12,188 bases of DNA from Treponema sp. GTDB taxonomy: Bacteria; Spirochaetota; Spirochaetia; Treponematales; Breznakiellaceae. Made by a program: the position numbers and the translations under genes. The DNA lies in contig JAITAI010000138.1 in NCBI GenBank assembly GCA_031284195.1, positions 1 to 12,188 on the forward strand, read 5' to 3'. This document shows positions 1-7,095 of this stretch, one piece after another. How positions within the stretch are numbered: position 1 is the first letter of the stretch; each line of letters starts with the position of its first letter. Below the pieces are notes generated by a model. That model saw only the letters and a program-made list of their open reading frames with translations. It had not been told where the DNA came from and made no database searches.

Positions 1-93
<93 letters not shown>

Positions 94-98
94 TTATT

Positions 99-124
99 GC
101 CCCTTAACTAGGGGCTCTTTTTTT
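99..124 (+). terminator. Rho-independent terminator of the 5S/rRNA transcript
   Basis: GCCCC (99-103), a 7-nt loop and GGGGC (111-115) form a perfect 5-bp GC stem, followed by a T-rich tract to 124. It lies 14 bp beyond the 5S end, so it should stop rRNA transcription before cheW. A T-run at 85-91 directly after the 5S may add to termination. Confidence 0.8.
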
Positions 125-215
125 GCCCCCCTGAAAAGCGCTATGGTAAATGTAAGCCTTTGAGTTTAACCTTTTCATGTTTTCCCCCTTGAAGAAAGGG
201 TCATTCAATAGTACA

Positions 216-243
216 TTGATTACAGGTTTCTTTGGCTTTATGA
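216..243 (+). promoter_or_regulatory. Possible sigma-70 promoter for the cheW operon
   Basis: TTGATT (216-221) and TTATGA (238-243) are separated by 16 bp and lie 26 bp upstream of the cheW start, after the rRNA terminator. Both boxes are imperfect. The call rests mainly on position: some promoter is needed between the terminator at 99-124 and cheW at 269. Confidence 0.3.
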
Positions 244-268
244 AAATGGGGTCAGAAAGGGAGAATAT

Positions 269-736
269 ATGGCTGATCAACATCAACTCGTCACTTTTCA
301 GTTGGGTGAAGAGTTATATGGAATTAATATAATGGATGTTAAAGAAATAGTTCGGGTTCAAGATATTAGGGCTATTCCGAATGCGCCTATGTATGTAGAA
401 GGTATTTTTAATCTCCGCAGTGAAATAATTCCGATTATTAATTTGCATAAAAGATTTCATTTAAAGAAAATGGCTGCTTCTGAAGATGATGAACTCTTGT
501 CAGGCTTTATTATTCTGGATATTGATGGAATGAAGCTGGGGGTAATCATCGATAAGGTTTCCCGAGTGGTAACCATAGAAAAAGATGAAGTGCAACCCCC
601 GCCTCAAATGGTGAGCGGTATTGGGGCTGAGTATATTCAAGGAGTTGTTCGCCAAGATCATGGGTATCTTATCATCTTAGGGATCCGGGATCTTTTTAAC
701 CCCAAGGAACTTCAGAAGATTGTTGATCTTCGATAA
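269..736 (+). CDS. cheW: CheW-like chemotaxis coupling protein
   Basis: Single-domain CheW homologue of 155 aa, the usual size for a stand-alone CheW. CheW proteins link methyl-accepting chemoreceptors to the histidine kinase CheA in polar arrays on the inner membrane. The N-terminal strand pattern (LVTFQLGEELYGINIMDVKEI, about residues 7-27) and the NLRSEIIPIINL stretch (48-59) match the family; R50 corresponds to the conserved NLRG arginine, although the glycine is serine here. The second half (GFIILDIDGMKLGVIIDKV) is the second SH3-like subdomain. There are no extra receiver or kinase domains. The ATG at 269 follows AGAAAGGGAG (254-263), a good RBS at 5 nt spacing. It is the first gene of a seven-gene same-strand run and follows the rRNA terminator. 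Treponemes often carry more than one cheW, so this may be a second copy. Confidence 0.92.
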   Translation: MADQHQLVTFQLGEELYGINIMDVKEIVRVQDIRAIPNAPMYVEGIFNLRSEIIPIINLHKRFHLKKMAASEDDELLSGFIILDIDGMKLGVIIDKVSRVVTIEKDEVQPPPQMVSGIGAEYIQGVVRQDHGYLIILGIRDLFNPKELQKIVDLR

Positions 737-772
737 GACCCTTAAGAAGCTGGATAAGGTTCAAGGGTTTGT

Positions 773-1795
773 ATGAAAGTTGAAGTCTATGCTCCGACTA
801 TCCGCCGAAAAGAAATGGATGCGGTTCTTACTGCTATGGTGGAGGATAAGATTGGACCTGGAGAGCAATCCCGGCTTTTGATCCAAGTCGCAAAGGAGTA
901 TCTGGGTTTTGATTATTGTTTAGCCCTAAGAAGTCCGGTATTTGCCCTTTTTTTAGCCCTTAAATCATTGAATCTTGAAGATGGTGCAGGGGTAGTATTG
1001 TCTGCATTATCCCCTCGGTATTACGCCCAGGTTCTTGAAGATCTGAGGCTCAGGCCAGTGTATTGTGATGTACGTGCTTCTTTCCCTTGTATAGACCGGG
1101 AAACCCTGGAATGGGCGTGTAAGCGGGGGAATCCTTCGCCAAAGTGTATTGTCGTGCACCATACCTTGGGTTTTGTACCGGATATGGCTTCTATCGTTCA
1201 GATGGGATTACCGGTTATTGAAGATTGTTCCCAGAGCTATGGTACTGAAGGAAAGCCCTCAGCTTTGGGGGTTTTTACGCTTTTGGGCTTGGAAGAACGG
1301 GATATGCTCACCTCTGGAGGGGGCGCGCTTCTCTATGGAGTAAACCCTAGGAATGCGTCGGTATTACGGAATGGAGGGGATTTACCCCCGGAATACGGCA
1401 TCCCGGATATGAATGTCGCCATGGCGGTGGTTCAGTTTCGGGAGGGGGCTAAGAATCTTGAAAAACGGAAGGGAATCGCCCAAATTTATACCCAATCGGC
1501 CTTGCGAACCCGGCATAAACGGTTTATCCCACCGGATGAGGAAGGGTATAATAATTATGCCTTTCCTTTGATTCTTGAAACTGGTATGAAAGAGGTAAAG
1601 GCCTATGCCAAGCGGAAAGACATTGTCGTGGCAAGTGCCTTTGAAGGTACTCTGATGGGAAGCGGTATGGTAGAACCTACAGTATGTCCTGAAAGTTACT
1701 CCCTCTCTTTGAGGACGGTTCTTTTTCCGCTTTATCCCCGGCTTGGAGTAGCAGATACTGAAAAGGTTGCAAAACTTATTGTAAGCCTTCCTTGA
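773..1795 (+). CDS. DegT/DnrJ/EryC1/StrS-family aminotransferase-fold protein, PLP lysine apparently absent
   Basis: 340 aa with the fold-type-I layout of sugar aminotransferases of the DegT/SpsC family. Visible family marks are VIEDCSQSYG (residues 148-157; D151 and Q154 correspond to the PLP-contacting Asp and Gln), the glycine cluster SGGGALLYG (181-189, normally GEGG) and the late helix MNVAMAVVQFREGAKNLEKRKGIAQIY. In active members the segment between these reads FSFxxxKxxxxGEGG, where Lys binds PLP. Here it reads FTLLGLEERDMLTSGGG (168-184) with no lysine. Family enzymes transaminate nucleotide-linked keto-sugars for surface glycans, but this copy may be non-catalytic. The ATG follows AAGGG (763-767) at 5 nt. 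It lies 36 bp after cheW and 35 bp before NAD kinase, as in other treponemes (spsC-like gene, from memory). Confidence 0.75.
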   Translation: MKVEVYAPTIRRKEMDAVLTAMVEDKIGPGEQSRLLIQVAKEYLGFDYCLALRSPVFALFLALKSLNLEDGAGVVLSALSPRYYAQVLEDLRLRPVYCDVRASFPCIDRETLEWACKRGNPSPKCIVVHHTLGFVPDMASIVQMGLPVIEDCSQSYGTEGKPSALGVFTLLGLEERDMLTSGGGALLYGVNPRNASVLRNGGDLPPEYGIPDMNVAMAVVQFREGAKNLEKRKGIAQIYTQSALRTRHKRFIPPDEEGYNNYAFPLILETGMKEVKAYAKRKDIVVASAFEGTLMGSGMVEPTVCPESYSLSLRTVLFPLYPRLGVADTEKVAKLIVSLP

Positions 1796-1830
1796 GATAG
1801 TAAAGACCAAAAAGAAGGCGGAGGATTGTA

Positions 1831-2700
1831 ATGGCCACGGTGAAAAGGGCGTTGCTGTTTATTAATCTGCATAAAAACAATGCTCAGCAGGTGGCTGATG
1901 AAATACGGAAAGAACTGAGCCGTAACTACATTGAAACCTGGGACTGTGCCTTTACCGGGAAGCCTGATAGGGATGTCCAGGGTAAGTATGATCTGGCATT
2001 CAGTCTTGGAGGGGATGGAACCGTACTCTATGCTGCCCGGTCTATGGCGCCTTTAGGGGTGCCTATTTTTCCGATAAATTTGGGTACCTTGGGATTTATC
2101 GCCGCAGTACATCCTGATGAATGGGTTCAAGTGTTTAACGGGTGGATGGCGGGAAAGATTGGAATTTCCCGAAGGTTTATGCTTGAGGTAACCGTAGAAC
2201 GGGAAGGCCGAACCATAGCAAGAGGTTCCTGTTTGAATGATACGGTTATCTCTGCTTCAGGGATAGCTAAGATCATACGTCTCAAAGTAGAATCCGAAAC
2301 CATGGTTCCTCGTGAATATATGCGCTTAGGTAAATATCGATCTGATGGGCTTATTGTCGCCACTCCCACTGGTTCTACTGCCTATTCTGTATCTGCAGGA
2401 GGACCGATTCTCGATCCTGAGATGGAAGCTCTCATCATCAATCCGGTGTGTCCTTTTACCCTGTCGAATCGTCCTATCGTGGTCCCTGCCCGGGAAGCGG
2501 TTATTGTGGAAGTTGAAGCGGAACAGCGAAGCGGAGTACTCCTGACCTTGGATGGACAAGTAACTGAGCCACTGGAACCAGGTGATCGGGTTTATATTAA
2601 GCAGGCGCCTTATGAGGCCCAACTCATTGCCTCGGATAGGAGCGGGTTTTATAAAGCCCTGCGTACAAAACTTTCCTGGTCCGGAGGGCCTGATGCTTGA
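1831..2700 (+). CDS. nadK: NAD kinase (ATP-NAD kinase)
   Basis: 289 aa cytosolic enzyme that phosphorylates NAD+ to NADP+. All core motifs are present in order: GGDGT (residues 60-64), NLGTLGF (83-89), LND (135-137, the NE/D motif) and SDGLIVATPTGSTAYSVSAGGP (171-192); a LDGQ motif follows near 260. Length is normal for bacterial NadK. The ATG at 1831 has GGAGG (1820-1824) at 6 nt spacing, so this start is well supported. The last 8 bp overlap recN, whose Shine-Dalgarno lies inside the 3' end of this gene, so the two are probably translationally coupled. A nadK-recN adjacency is common in bacteria and supports both calls. Confidence 0.95.
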   Translation: MATVKRALLFINLHKNNAQQVADEIRKELSRNYIETWDCAFTGKPDRDVQGKYDLAFSLGGDGTVLYAARSMAPLGVPIFPINLGTLGFIAAVHPDEWVQVFNGWMAGKIGISRRFMLEVTVEREGRTIARGSCLNDTVISASGIAKIIRLKVESETMVPREYMRLGKYRSDGLIVATPTGSTAYSVSAGGPILDPEMEALIINPVCPFTLSNRPIVVPAREAVIVEVEAEQRSGVLLTLDGQVTEPLEPGDRVYIKQAPYEAQLIASDRSGFYKALRTKLSWSGGPDA

Positions 2701-4402
2701 AGAGCTTAGTGTCCGCAACTTCGCCCTTATTGACGCCCTTTCTCTTACCTTTGAAGAGGGGCTTAATGTCCTTACCGGAGAAACCGGGGCAGGGAAATCC
2801 ATCCTGGTGGGCTCCTTGAGTTTTTTATTGGGAGCCAAGGCGGATCTGGGAATAATCCGGACTGGAGCTGCTGAGGCCCAGGTATCCGCTGTGGTATTTC
2901 TGAGAAAGCAGCAGCAGGAGGCTTTGGCCTGGTTGAACGCTCGGGATATCAACCCTGAAGATGATCGCCTCATTATTAGGCGGACTATCAAAACTTCAGG
3001 TCGAGGCGCCATCTATATACAGCAGACTCCGGTGAGCCGGGGAGAGTTGGTGGAATTTATGGCATTCCTGTTTGACCTTCACGGTCAGCATACCCACGAA
3101 TCATTGCTTAAAAAAGAAACCCATCGGAAGTACCTGGACCGCTTTGCCGGTCTTGAGGAAGAGACTGCTGCTTTTAACCGGGTGTTTCTTGAGTGGGAAG
3201 CTCAAAAAAAAGCCCTGGATCGTTTCGTCAGTCTTGCTCGGGACCGAGCGATGCGACTGGAAATGTTACACTATGCGGTGGAAGAGATTACCCAGGGAAA
3301 TCCCAAACCAGGAGAAATCCAGGAGCTGGAACGGGAGGCCCGGCGACTTGGGGATTTTGAGAAATTAGCAGGCTTCGTGCAGGGTCTTGGGACCTTTCTT
3401 TGCGATGAAGAGCGGTCTATCCTTAGCCTGAGCCGGAAGATTCGTACTGTCATGGAAAGCGCTGCGGTTATTGACGGAAGACTTGTTCCTATGGCGAAAC
3501 GCATGGAAGATTGGTATTATGAAACCGAGGATCTGGTAGCGGTATTTCGGGGATACCGGGATAATTTAACCTATGATCCGGGACGGCTTGAAGCGGTGGA
3601 GGAGCGCCTTGCCCTGCTATACCGGCTTAAGAAAAAATATGGCGGTGATGAAGAGGCGATACAGGAGTATCGGGCTAAGGCAGAGGCGGAGATTGAAGCC
3701 CTCACAGGATCCGAAGCAAGCCGGGAAAACCTGACTGTGCTGATTTCGATGCTTGAAGCAGAGCTCGATTCTCGTGCTCAGGGCTTAAGCGCCCAACGGA
3801 TCGTCGCGGCGCGTAACTTGGAACCCCGGATAACTGGGATCCTTACCCGTTTGGGGATGCCTCATGCCCGGTTTTCTGTATCAGTAATTTCCGAGGCTCA
3901 GGGGGTGCAGGGGTCTCGGTATCAGCCCTGGGGGATGGATGAGGTGGAGTTTTTCATCGCTCCCAATGACGGGGAGCCGCTCAAAGAACTTGCCCGTATT
4001 GCCTCTGGGGGAGAGCTTTCCCGGATTATGCTGGCCATAAAGACCGTGCTTTCCGATGCGGATCCTTTGGAGACCTTGGTTTTTGACGAGATAGATACGG
4101 GTATTGGGGGAGCCGTAGCCGTATCGGTAGGGGAATACTTGGCTCGGGTAGGACACTATAAACAAATCTTGTGTGTTACCCATCTTGCGAATATCGCAGT
4201 TCGAGCTTATAATCATCTGAAAGTTGAAAAGAAGAACGAAGCAGGGCGGACCGTAATGGAAGTGGTGGTCTTGAGTGCCCATGAACGGCGAAAGGAGATC
4301 GCCCGGATGCTTGCGGGGGATGCAGGCCCTGTAGCACTTGCTCATGCAGATGCCTTATTATTAAAATATAGCAACGGAGTAAAGGATAGTGAAACTTACT
4401 GA
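2693..4402 (+). CDS. recN: DNA repair protein RecN
   Basis: 569 aa SMC-like ATPase (E. coli RecN is 553 aa) that acts at DNA double-strand breaks. It begins MLEELSVRNFALID, the classic RecN N-terminus, which sets the start at 2693 although the frame is open upstream to 2582; GGAGGG (2683-2688) gives 4 nt spacing. Walker A is GETGAGKS (29-36). LFDLHGQHTHESLL (126-139) is the RecN-specific stretch, and a long helical coiled-coil section follows (about 150-380). The C-terminal head has the ABC signature ASGGELSR (437-444), Walker B TLVFDEID (461-468) and CVTHLANIA (494-502), where the usual Q after HLP/A is N. It overlaps nadK by 8 bp and the next gene by 14 bp. RecN is often SOS-controlled, but no LexA box was identified here. 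Confidence 0.95.
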   Translation: MLEELSVRNFALIDALSLTFEEGLNVLTGETGAGKSILVGSLSFLLGAKADLGIIRTGAAEAQVSAVVFLRKQQQEALAWLNARDINPEDDRLIIRRTIKTSGRGAIYIQQTPVSRGELVEFMAFLFDLHGQHTHESLLKKETHRKYLDRFAGLEEETAAFNRVFLEWEAQKKALDRFVSLARDRAMRLEMLHYAVEEITQGNPKPGEIQELEREARRLGDFEKLAGFVQGLGTFLCDEERSILSLSRKIRTVMESAAVIDGRLVPMAKRMEDWYYETEDLVAVFRGYRDNLTYDPGRLEAVEERLALLYRLKKKYGGDEEAIQEYRAKAEAEIEALTGSEASRENLTVLISMLEAELDSRAQGLSAQRIVAARNLEPRITGILTRLGMPHARFSVSVISEAQGVQGSRYQPWGMDEVEFFIAPNDGEPLKELARIASGGELSRIMLAIKTVLSDADPLETLVFDEIDTGIGGAVAVSVGEYLARVGHYKQILCVTHLANIAVRAYNHLKVEKKNEAGRTVMEVVVLSAHERRKEIARMLAGDAGPVALAHADALLLKYSNGVKDSETY

Positions 4403-5213
4403 AAATACTGATGAAGATCAGTATATAACAAAAATCAACGAATATCAGGGTGTGATTACTAATATCCTCAAAGCAGAAGCAAAATTAGTGGGTGAAATAG
4501 CCGAAGAAAGTCCTGATATTCCATTGAAACAGTTTGATCTGGTGGAAATACGGCTTAATCTTGCTTCATACTATATGATTCTCACCGGTATAACCCGGTC
4601 TGTTTTGAAGAAAGATAATCAGGGGGCCCTTGATGAAGCGCGAAAATCCATTAATAAAAGCCTTACCTATCTTGAAGATATGGTAAGCAGCTATGTGGAT
4701 GCGCTTTTTACCGACTATGAGGATAAACTTGTCCTTTTGGAGCCGGTGAGTCCTGAACGGCGGTATGCTGTGATTCGAAAACTGGGCTTGACCATTCGGT
4801 TGCTTGAAAATGCCTATGGAGATAATAGCAGATGGAAGTGGTCCTTTGTGGATATGGAGGGCCGCTTCGCCACGGTAACAAAAAATATCTTTGATGTGAG
4901 AAACATGGTGACCAATATAGACCCCCGGTCTCCCCACTATGAAGCTACGTTCTACCATTTGCAGTTGATCAAGCGGCTCCTCTTTCAGGCAGGGGAGCGT
5001 TATCGGGAACGGTATGAGCTCTCCACTGCCTCGTTTGATGATTTTCGCATAAGCCTCAACCATTTGAACGCTCTGCGGCGGATCCACATCTTGCTTGGAG
5101 AAAGCCCTGAGTCGGAGATGCTCAAAAAGAAGATCGATTCTTGGTCTGCTAAATTGGAAGCAGACCTCCGGCGGAAAGAGGAAGAAGCCCAAGAAGCGTC
5201 TGAGAAAATATAA
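4389..5213 (+). CDS. Conserved hypothetical helical protein between recN and the ABC exporter
   Basis: 274 aa, not recognised as a named family. The composition (rich in L, E, K, R, few G and P) suggests an almost all-helical soluble protein. I see no signal peptide and no membrane segment. The last ~30 residues (AKLEADLRRKEEEAQEASEKI) should form a charged coiled coil. The start is GTG at 4389, preceded by AAAGG (4381-4385, close at 3 nt) and GGAG (4376-4379). It overlaps the recN end by 14 bp, which implies coupling. The stop ends one base before the next ATG. The gene holds the position of the T. pallidum hypothetical after recN (TP0443, from memory), so it may be a spirochaete-specific conserved gene. 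Function unknown; context alone cannot separate a DNA-repair role from a transporter-related one. Confidence 0.8.
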   Translation: MKLTENTDEDQYITKINEYQGVITNILKAEAKLVGEIAEESPDIPLKQFDLVEIRLNLASYYMILTGITRSVLKKDNQGALDEARKSINKSLTYLEDMVSSYVDALFTDYEDKLVLLEPVSPERRYAVIRKLGLTIRLLENAYGDNSRWKWSFVDMEGRFATVTKNIFDVRNMVTNIDPRSPHYEATFYHLQLIKRLLFQAGERYRERYELSTASFDDFRISLNHLNALRRIHILLGESPESEMLKKKIDSWSAKLEADLRRKEEEAQEASEKI

Positions 5214-5214
5214 G

Positions 5215-7095
5215 ATGCTGCATAGTTCCTTTAAGGTATCCCTTGGGGAATTTAAAACCCTGTTACCCTATCTTTCCCGGTATCGGAGGTCCTATATCGG
5301 GGGGTTTGGGTGTCTCATAATTGTGGATGCTGCCCAGGTGATCATTCCCCAGTTTATGCGCCGGGCAGTAGATTTGATTGCTTCAGGAAGTTTTACCTGG
5401 CAGGAAATAGGTATCCTCTGTGCAGGTATGGTTGGCGTGATGGCCCTTATCGCTCTGGGCCGTTTCCTGTGGCGGTATTTTATTCATGGTTCTTCCCGGC
5501 GGATCGAAACGGAAATCCGGGAAACCTTGTTTGAACACCTCCTCACCTTGTCTTATGATTTTTATCAGAAGCATAAAATTGGGGATCTTATGGCCCGAGC
5601 TACTAATGACCTCAATGCGGTGCGCATGTCCATAGGTTTAGGCCTGGTGGCCCTGGTGGACGGTACCATTATGGCAGCTTCGATTCTGGTAATCATTTTC
5701 ATCCAGGATGCTAGGACCGCAGCCTTTGCAGTACTTCCCCTGCCTTGTATTACCGCGATTATACTCCTCTTTGGAGGCGCCCTGGGGAACCGGTTCAAGA
5801 AGGCCCAGGAAACCTATGCTGCCATGAGTGATACGGTACAGGAAACTTTCGCAGGAATTCGGGTGGTCAAGTCCTTTGTCAAGGAAGGGTGGTTCATCAA
5901 AAAATTTGCGGATACTAATGACGATTACCGGGAAGCGAACATGGCCTTGGTTAAACTTTACGGGGCTTTCTTTCCTCTGATTGTCTTTCTCTCCGGGCTT
6001 ACCACGGTCATCGTACTTTTGGTAGGGGGTGTCCGGGTGGTGGAAGGGTTTATGAGTCCTGGGGATCTTCTGGCCTTGTTCCGGTATCTGCAAATGCTCA
6101 TCTGGCCCCTCATGGGCGCAGGTTTTACGGTGAACATGATACAACGGGGAGCGGTGAGCCTTAAGCGGGTGAATGAGATTTTGGAAACTGTGCCGAGTAT
6201 TATGTCCCCTGTTGCGGGACTTAAGTCCGGCCTTACTCCTCCAAAGAGGCCGGCCGGGCAGGCTGATGCTATCGTCATTCGGGATTTGTCTTTTGCCTAT
6301 CCTGAAGGCAGTAAGGTATTGAAGGGGGTGAGTCTTACCATCAAGCAGGGGGCTTGGGTGGGGATCCTGGGCCGTACTGGTTCAGGAAAGTCCACGCTCA
6401 TCAAAGCCATCACCCGGATGATCGATCCGCCTCCGGGTACGGTACTGGTTAAGGGTAGGGATGTGCGGGATTGGGATTTGAAGGAATTGCGGGGTTGTTT
6501 CGGAGTTACCCCCCAGGACAGTTACCTCTTCTCGGATTCTATCAGAAACAATATCCTCTATAGGCTTGAACCAGATGCAACATCTTCGAGCAGGGGACAA
6601 GGGGATGATACCCTGCTTAAGCAGGTCACGGCTCTTGCGGCTTTGGATACGGATCTGGGGAGTTTTGCTCAGGGTGCAGATACCCTCATAGGCGAGCGGG
6701 GGCTTACCCTTTCAGGGGGACAGAAACAGCGAACCGCCATTGCCCGGGCCCTTATGGGGGAACCGGAATTCCTCATCCTGGACGATGCCCTTTCAGCAGT
6801 GGATGCGGAAACGGAAAAACGCATTTTAACCGGTCTTCTAGCAAAACGCGCGGGGAAGACCACTATTATCGTATCGCACCGGGTTTCAACCCTCTGTAAT
6901 GCCGGCTACTTGCTGGTGCTGGACCAGGGCCGTATTGCCGAAGCAGGAACGCCTTTGGAACTTACCGCAAGAGGCGGTTTTTATGCCCGCATGGCCGCTT
7001 TGCAGCAGCTTGATCAGGAAGAAACCTCATGGATACCTTCGCCGGGTCCATCTCCTTCGGCAGCATCCGCTGTTCCGGAGGGCAGCAGTGTCTGA
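5215..7095 (+). CDS. ABC exporter half-transporter, degenerate-ATPase subunit (BmrC/TM287-like)
   Basis: 626 aa type IV ABC exporter half: about six TM helices in residues 25-310, then one nucleotide-binding domain (about 350-600). Walker A is GRTGSGKST (386-394), Q-loop VTPQDSYLFS (431-440), signature LSGGQ (499-503), Walker B LILDD (520-524) and the H-loop histidine is H555. The normal catalytic glutamate after Walker B is aspartate (D524, in LDDALSAVD), as in the non-catalytic site of heterodimeric exporters. The tail (607-626) is Pro/Ser/Ala-rich and probably disordered. The chosen start is ATG 5215, one base after the preceding stop; the frame is open to 5095, but that part is the shadow of the previous gene. 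The RBS is weak, so reinitiation is likely. It overlaps the partner gene by 8 bp. Substrate unknown: multidrug, lipid or peptide export are all possible. Confidence 0.9.
   Translation: MLHSSFKVSLGEFKTLLPYLSRYRRSYIGGFGCLIIVDAAQVIIPQFMRRAVDLIASGSFTWQEIGILCAGMVGVMALIALGRFLWRYFIHGSSRRIETEIRETLFEHLLTLSYDFYQKHKIGDLMARATNDLNAVRMSIGLGLVALVDGTIMAASILVIIFIQDARTAAFAVLPLPCITAIILLFGGALGNRFKKAQETYAAMSDTVQETFAGIRVVKSFVKEGWFIKKFADTNDDYREANMALVKLYGAFFPLIVFLSGLTTVIVLLVGGVRVVEGFMSPGDLLALFRYLQMLIWPLMGAGFTVNMIQRGAVSLKRVNEILETVPSIMSPVAGLKSGLTPPKRPAGQADAIVIRDLSFAYPEGSKVLKGVSLTIKQGAWVGILGRTGSGKSTLIKAITRMIDPPPGTVLVKGRDVRDWDLKELRGCFGVTPQDSYLFSDSIRNNILYRLEPDATSSSRGQGDDTLLKQVTALAALDTDLGSFAQGADTLIGERGLTLSGGQKQRTAIARALMGEPEFLILDDALSAVDAETEKRILTGLLAKRAGKTTIIVSHRVSTLCNAGYLLVLDQGRIAEAGTPLELTARGGFYARMAALQQLDQEETSWIPSPGPSPSAASAVPEGSSV

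Noticed and set aside
2582..2692. 37-codon upstream extension of RecN
   Set aside because: It lies inside nadK. MLEELSVRNFALID at 2693 with a GGAGGG RBS is the family start.
2326..3012. 228-aa minus-strand open frame across nadK and recN
   Set aside because: It lies antisense to two genes with complete family motifs, lacks recognisable domains, and has low-complexity Arg/Ser-rich composition typical of a shadow frame.
4566..5192. 208-aa minus-strand frame
   Set aside because: Antisense shadow of the coupled hypothetical gene, which has overlapping-gene context on the plus strand; no motif.
6899..7087. Upstream extension of the second ABC subunit
   Set aside because: It lies within the coding end of the first subunit. 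GTG 7088 has a well-placed GGAGGG and gives the expected N-terminus.
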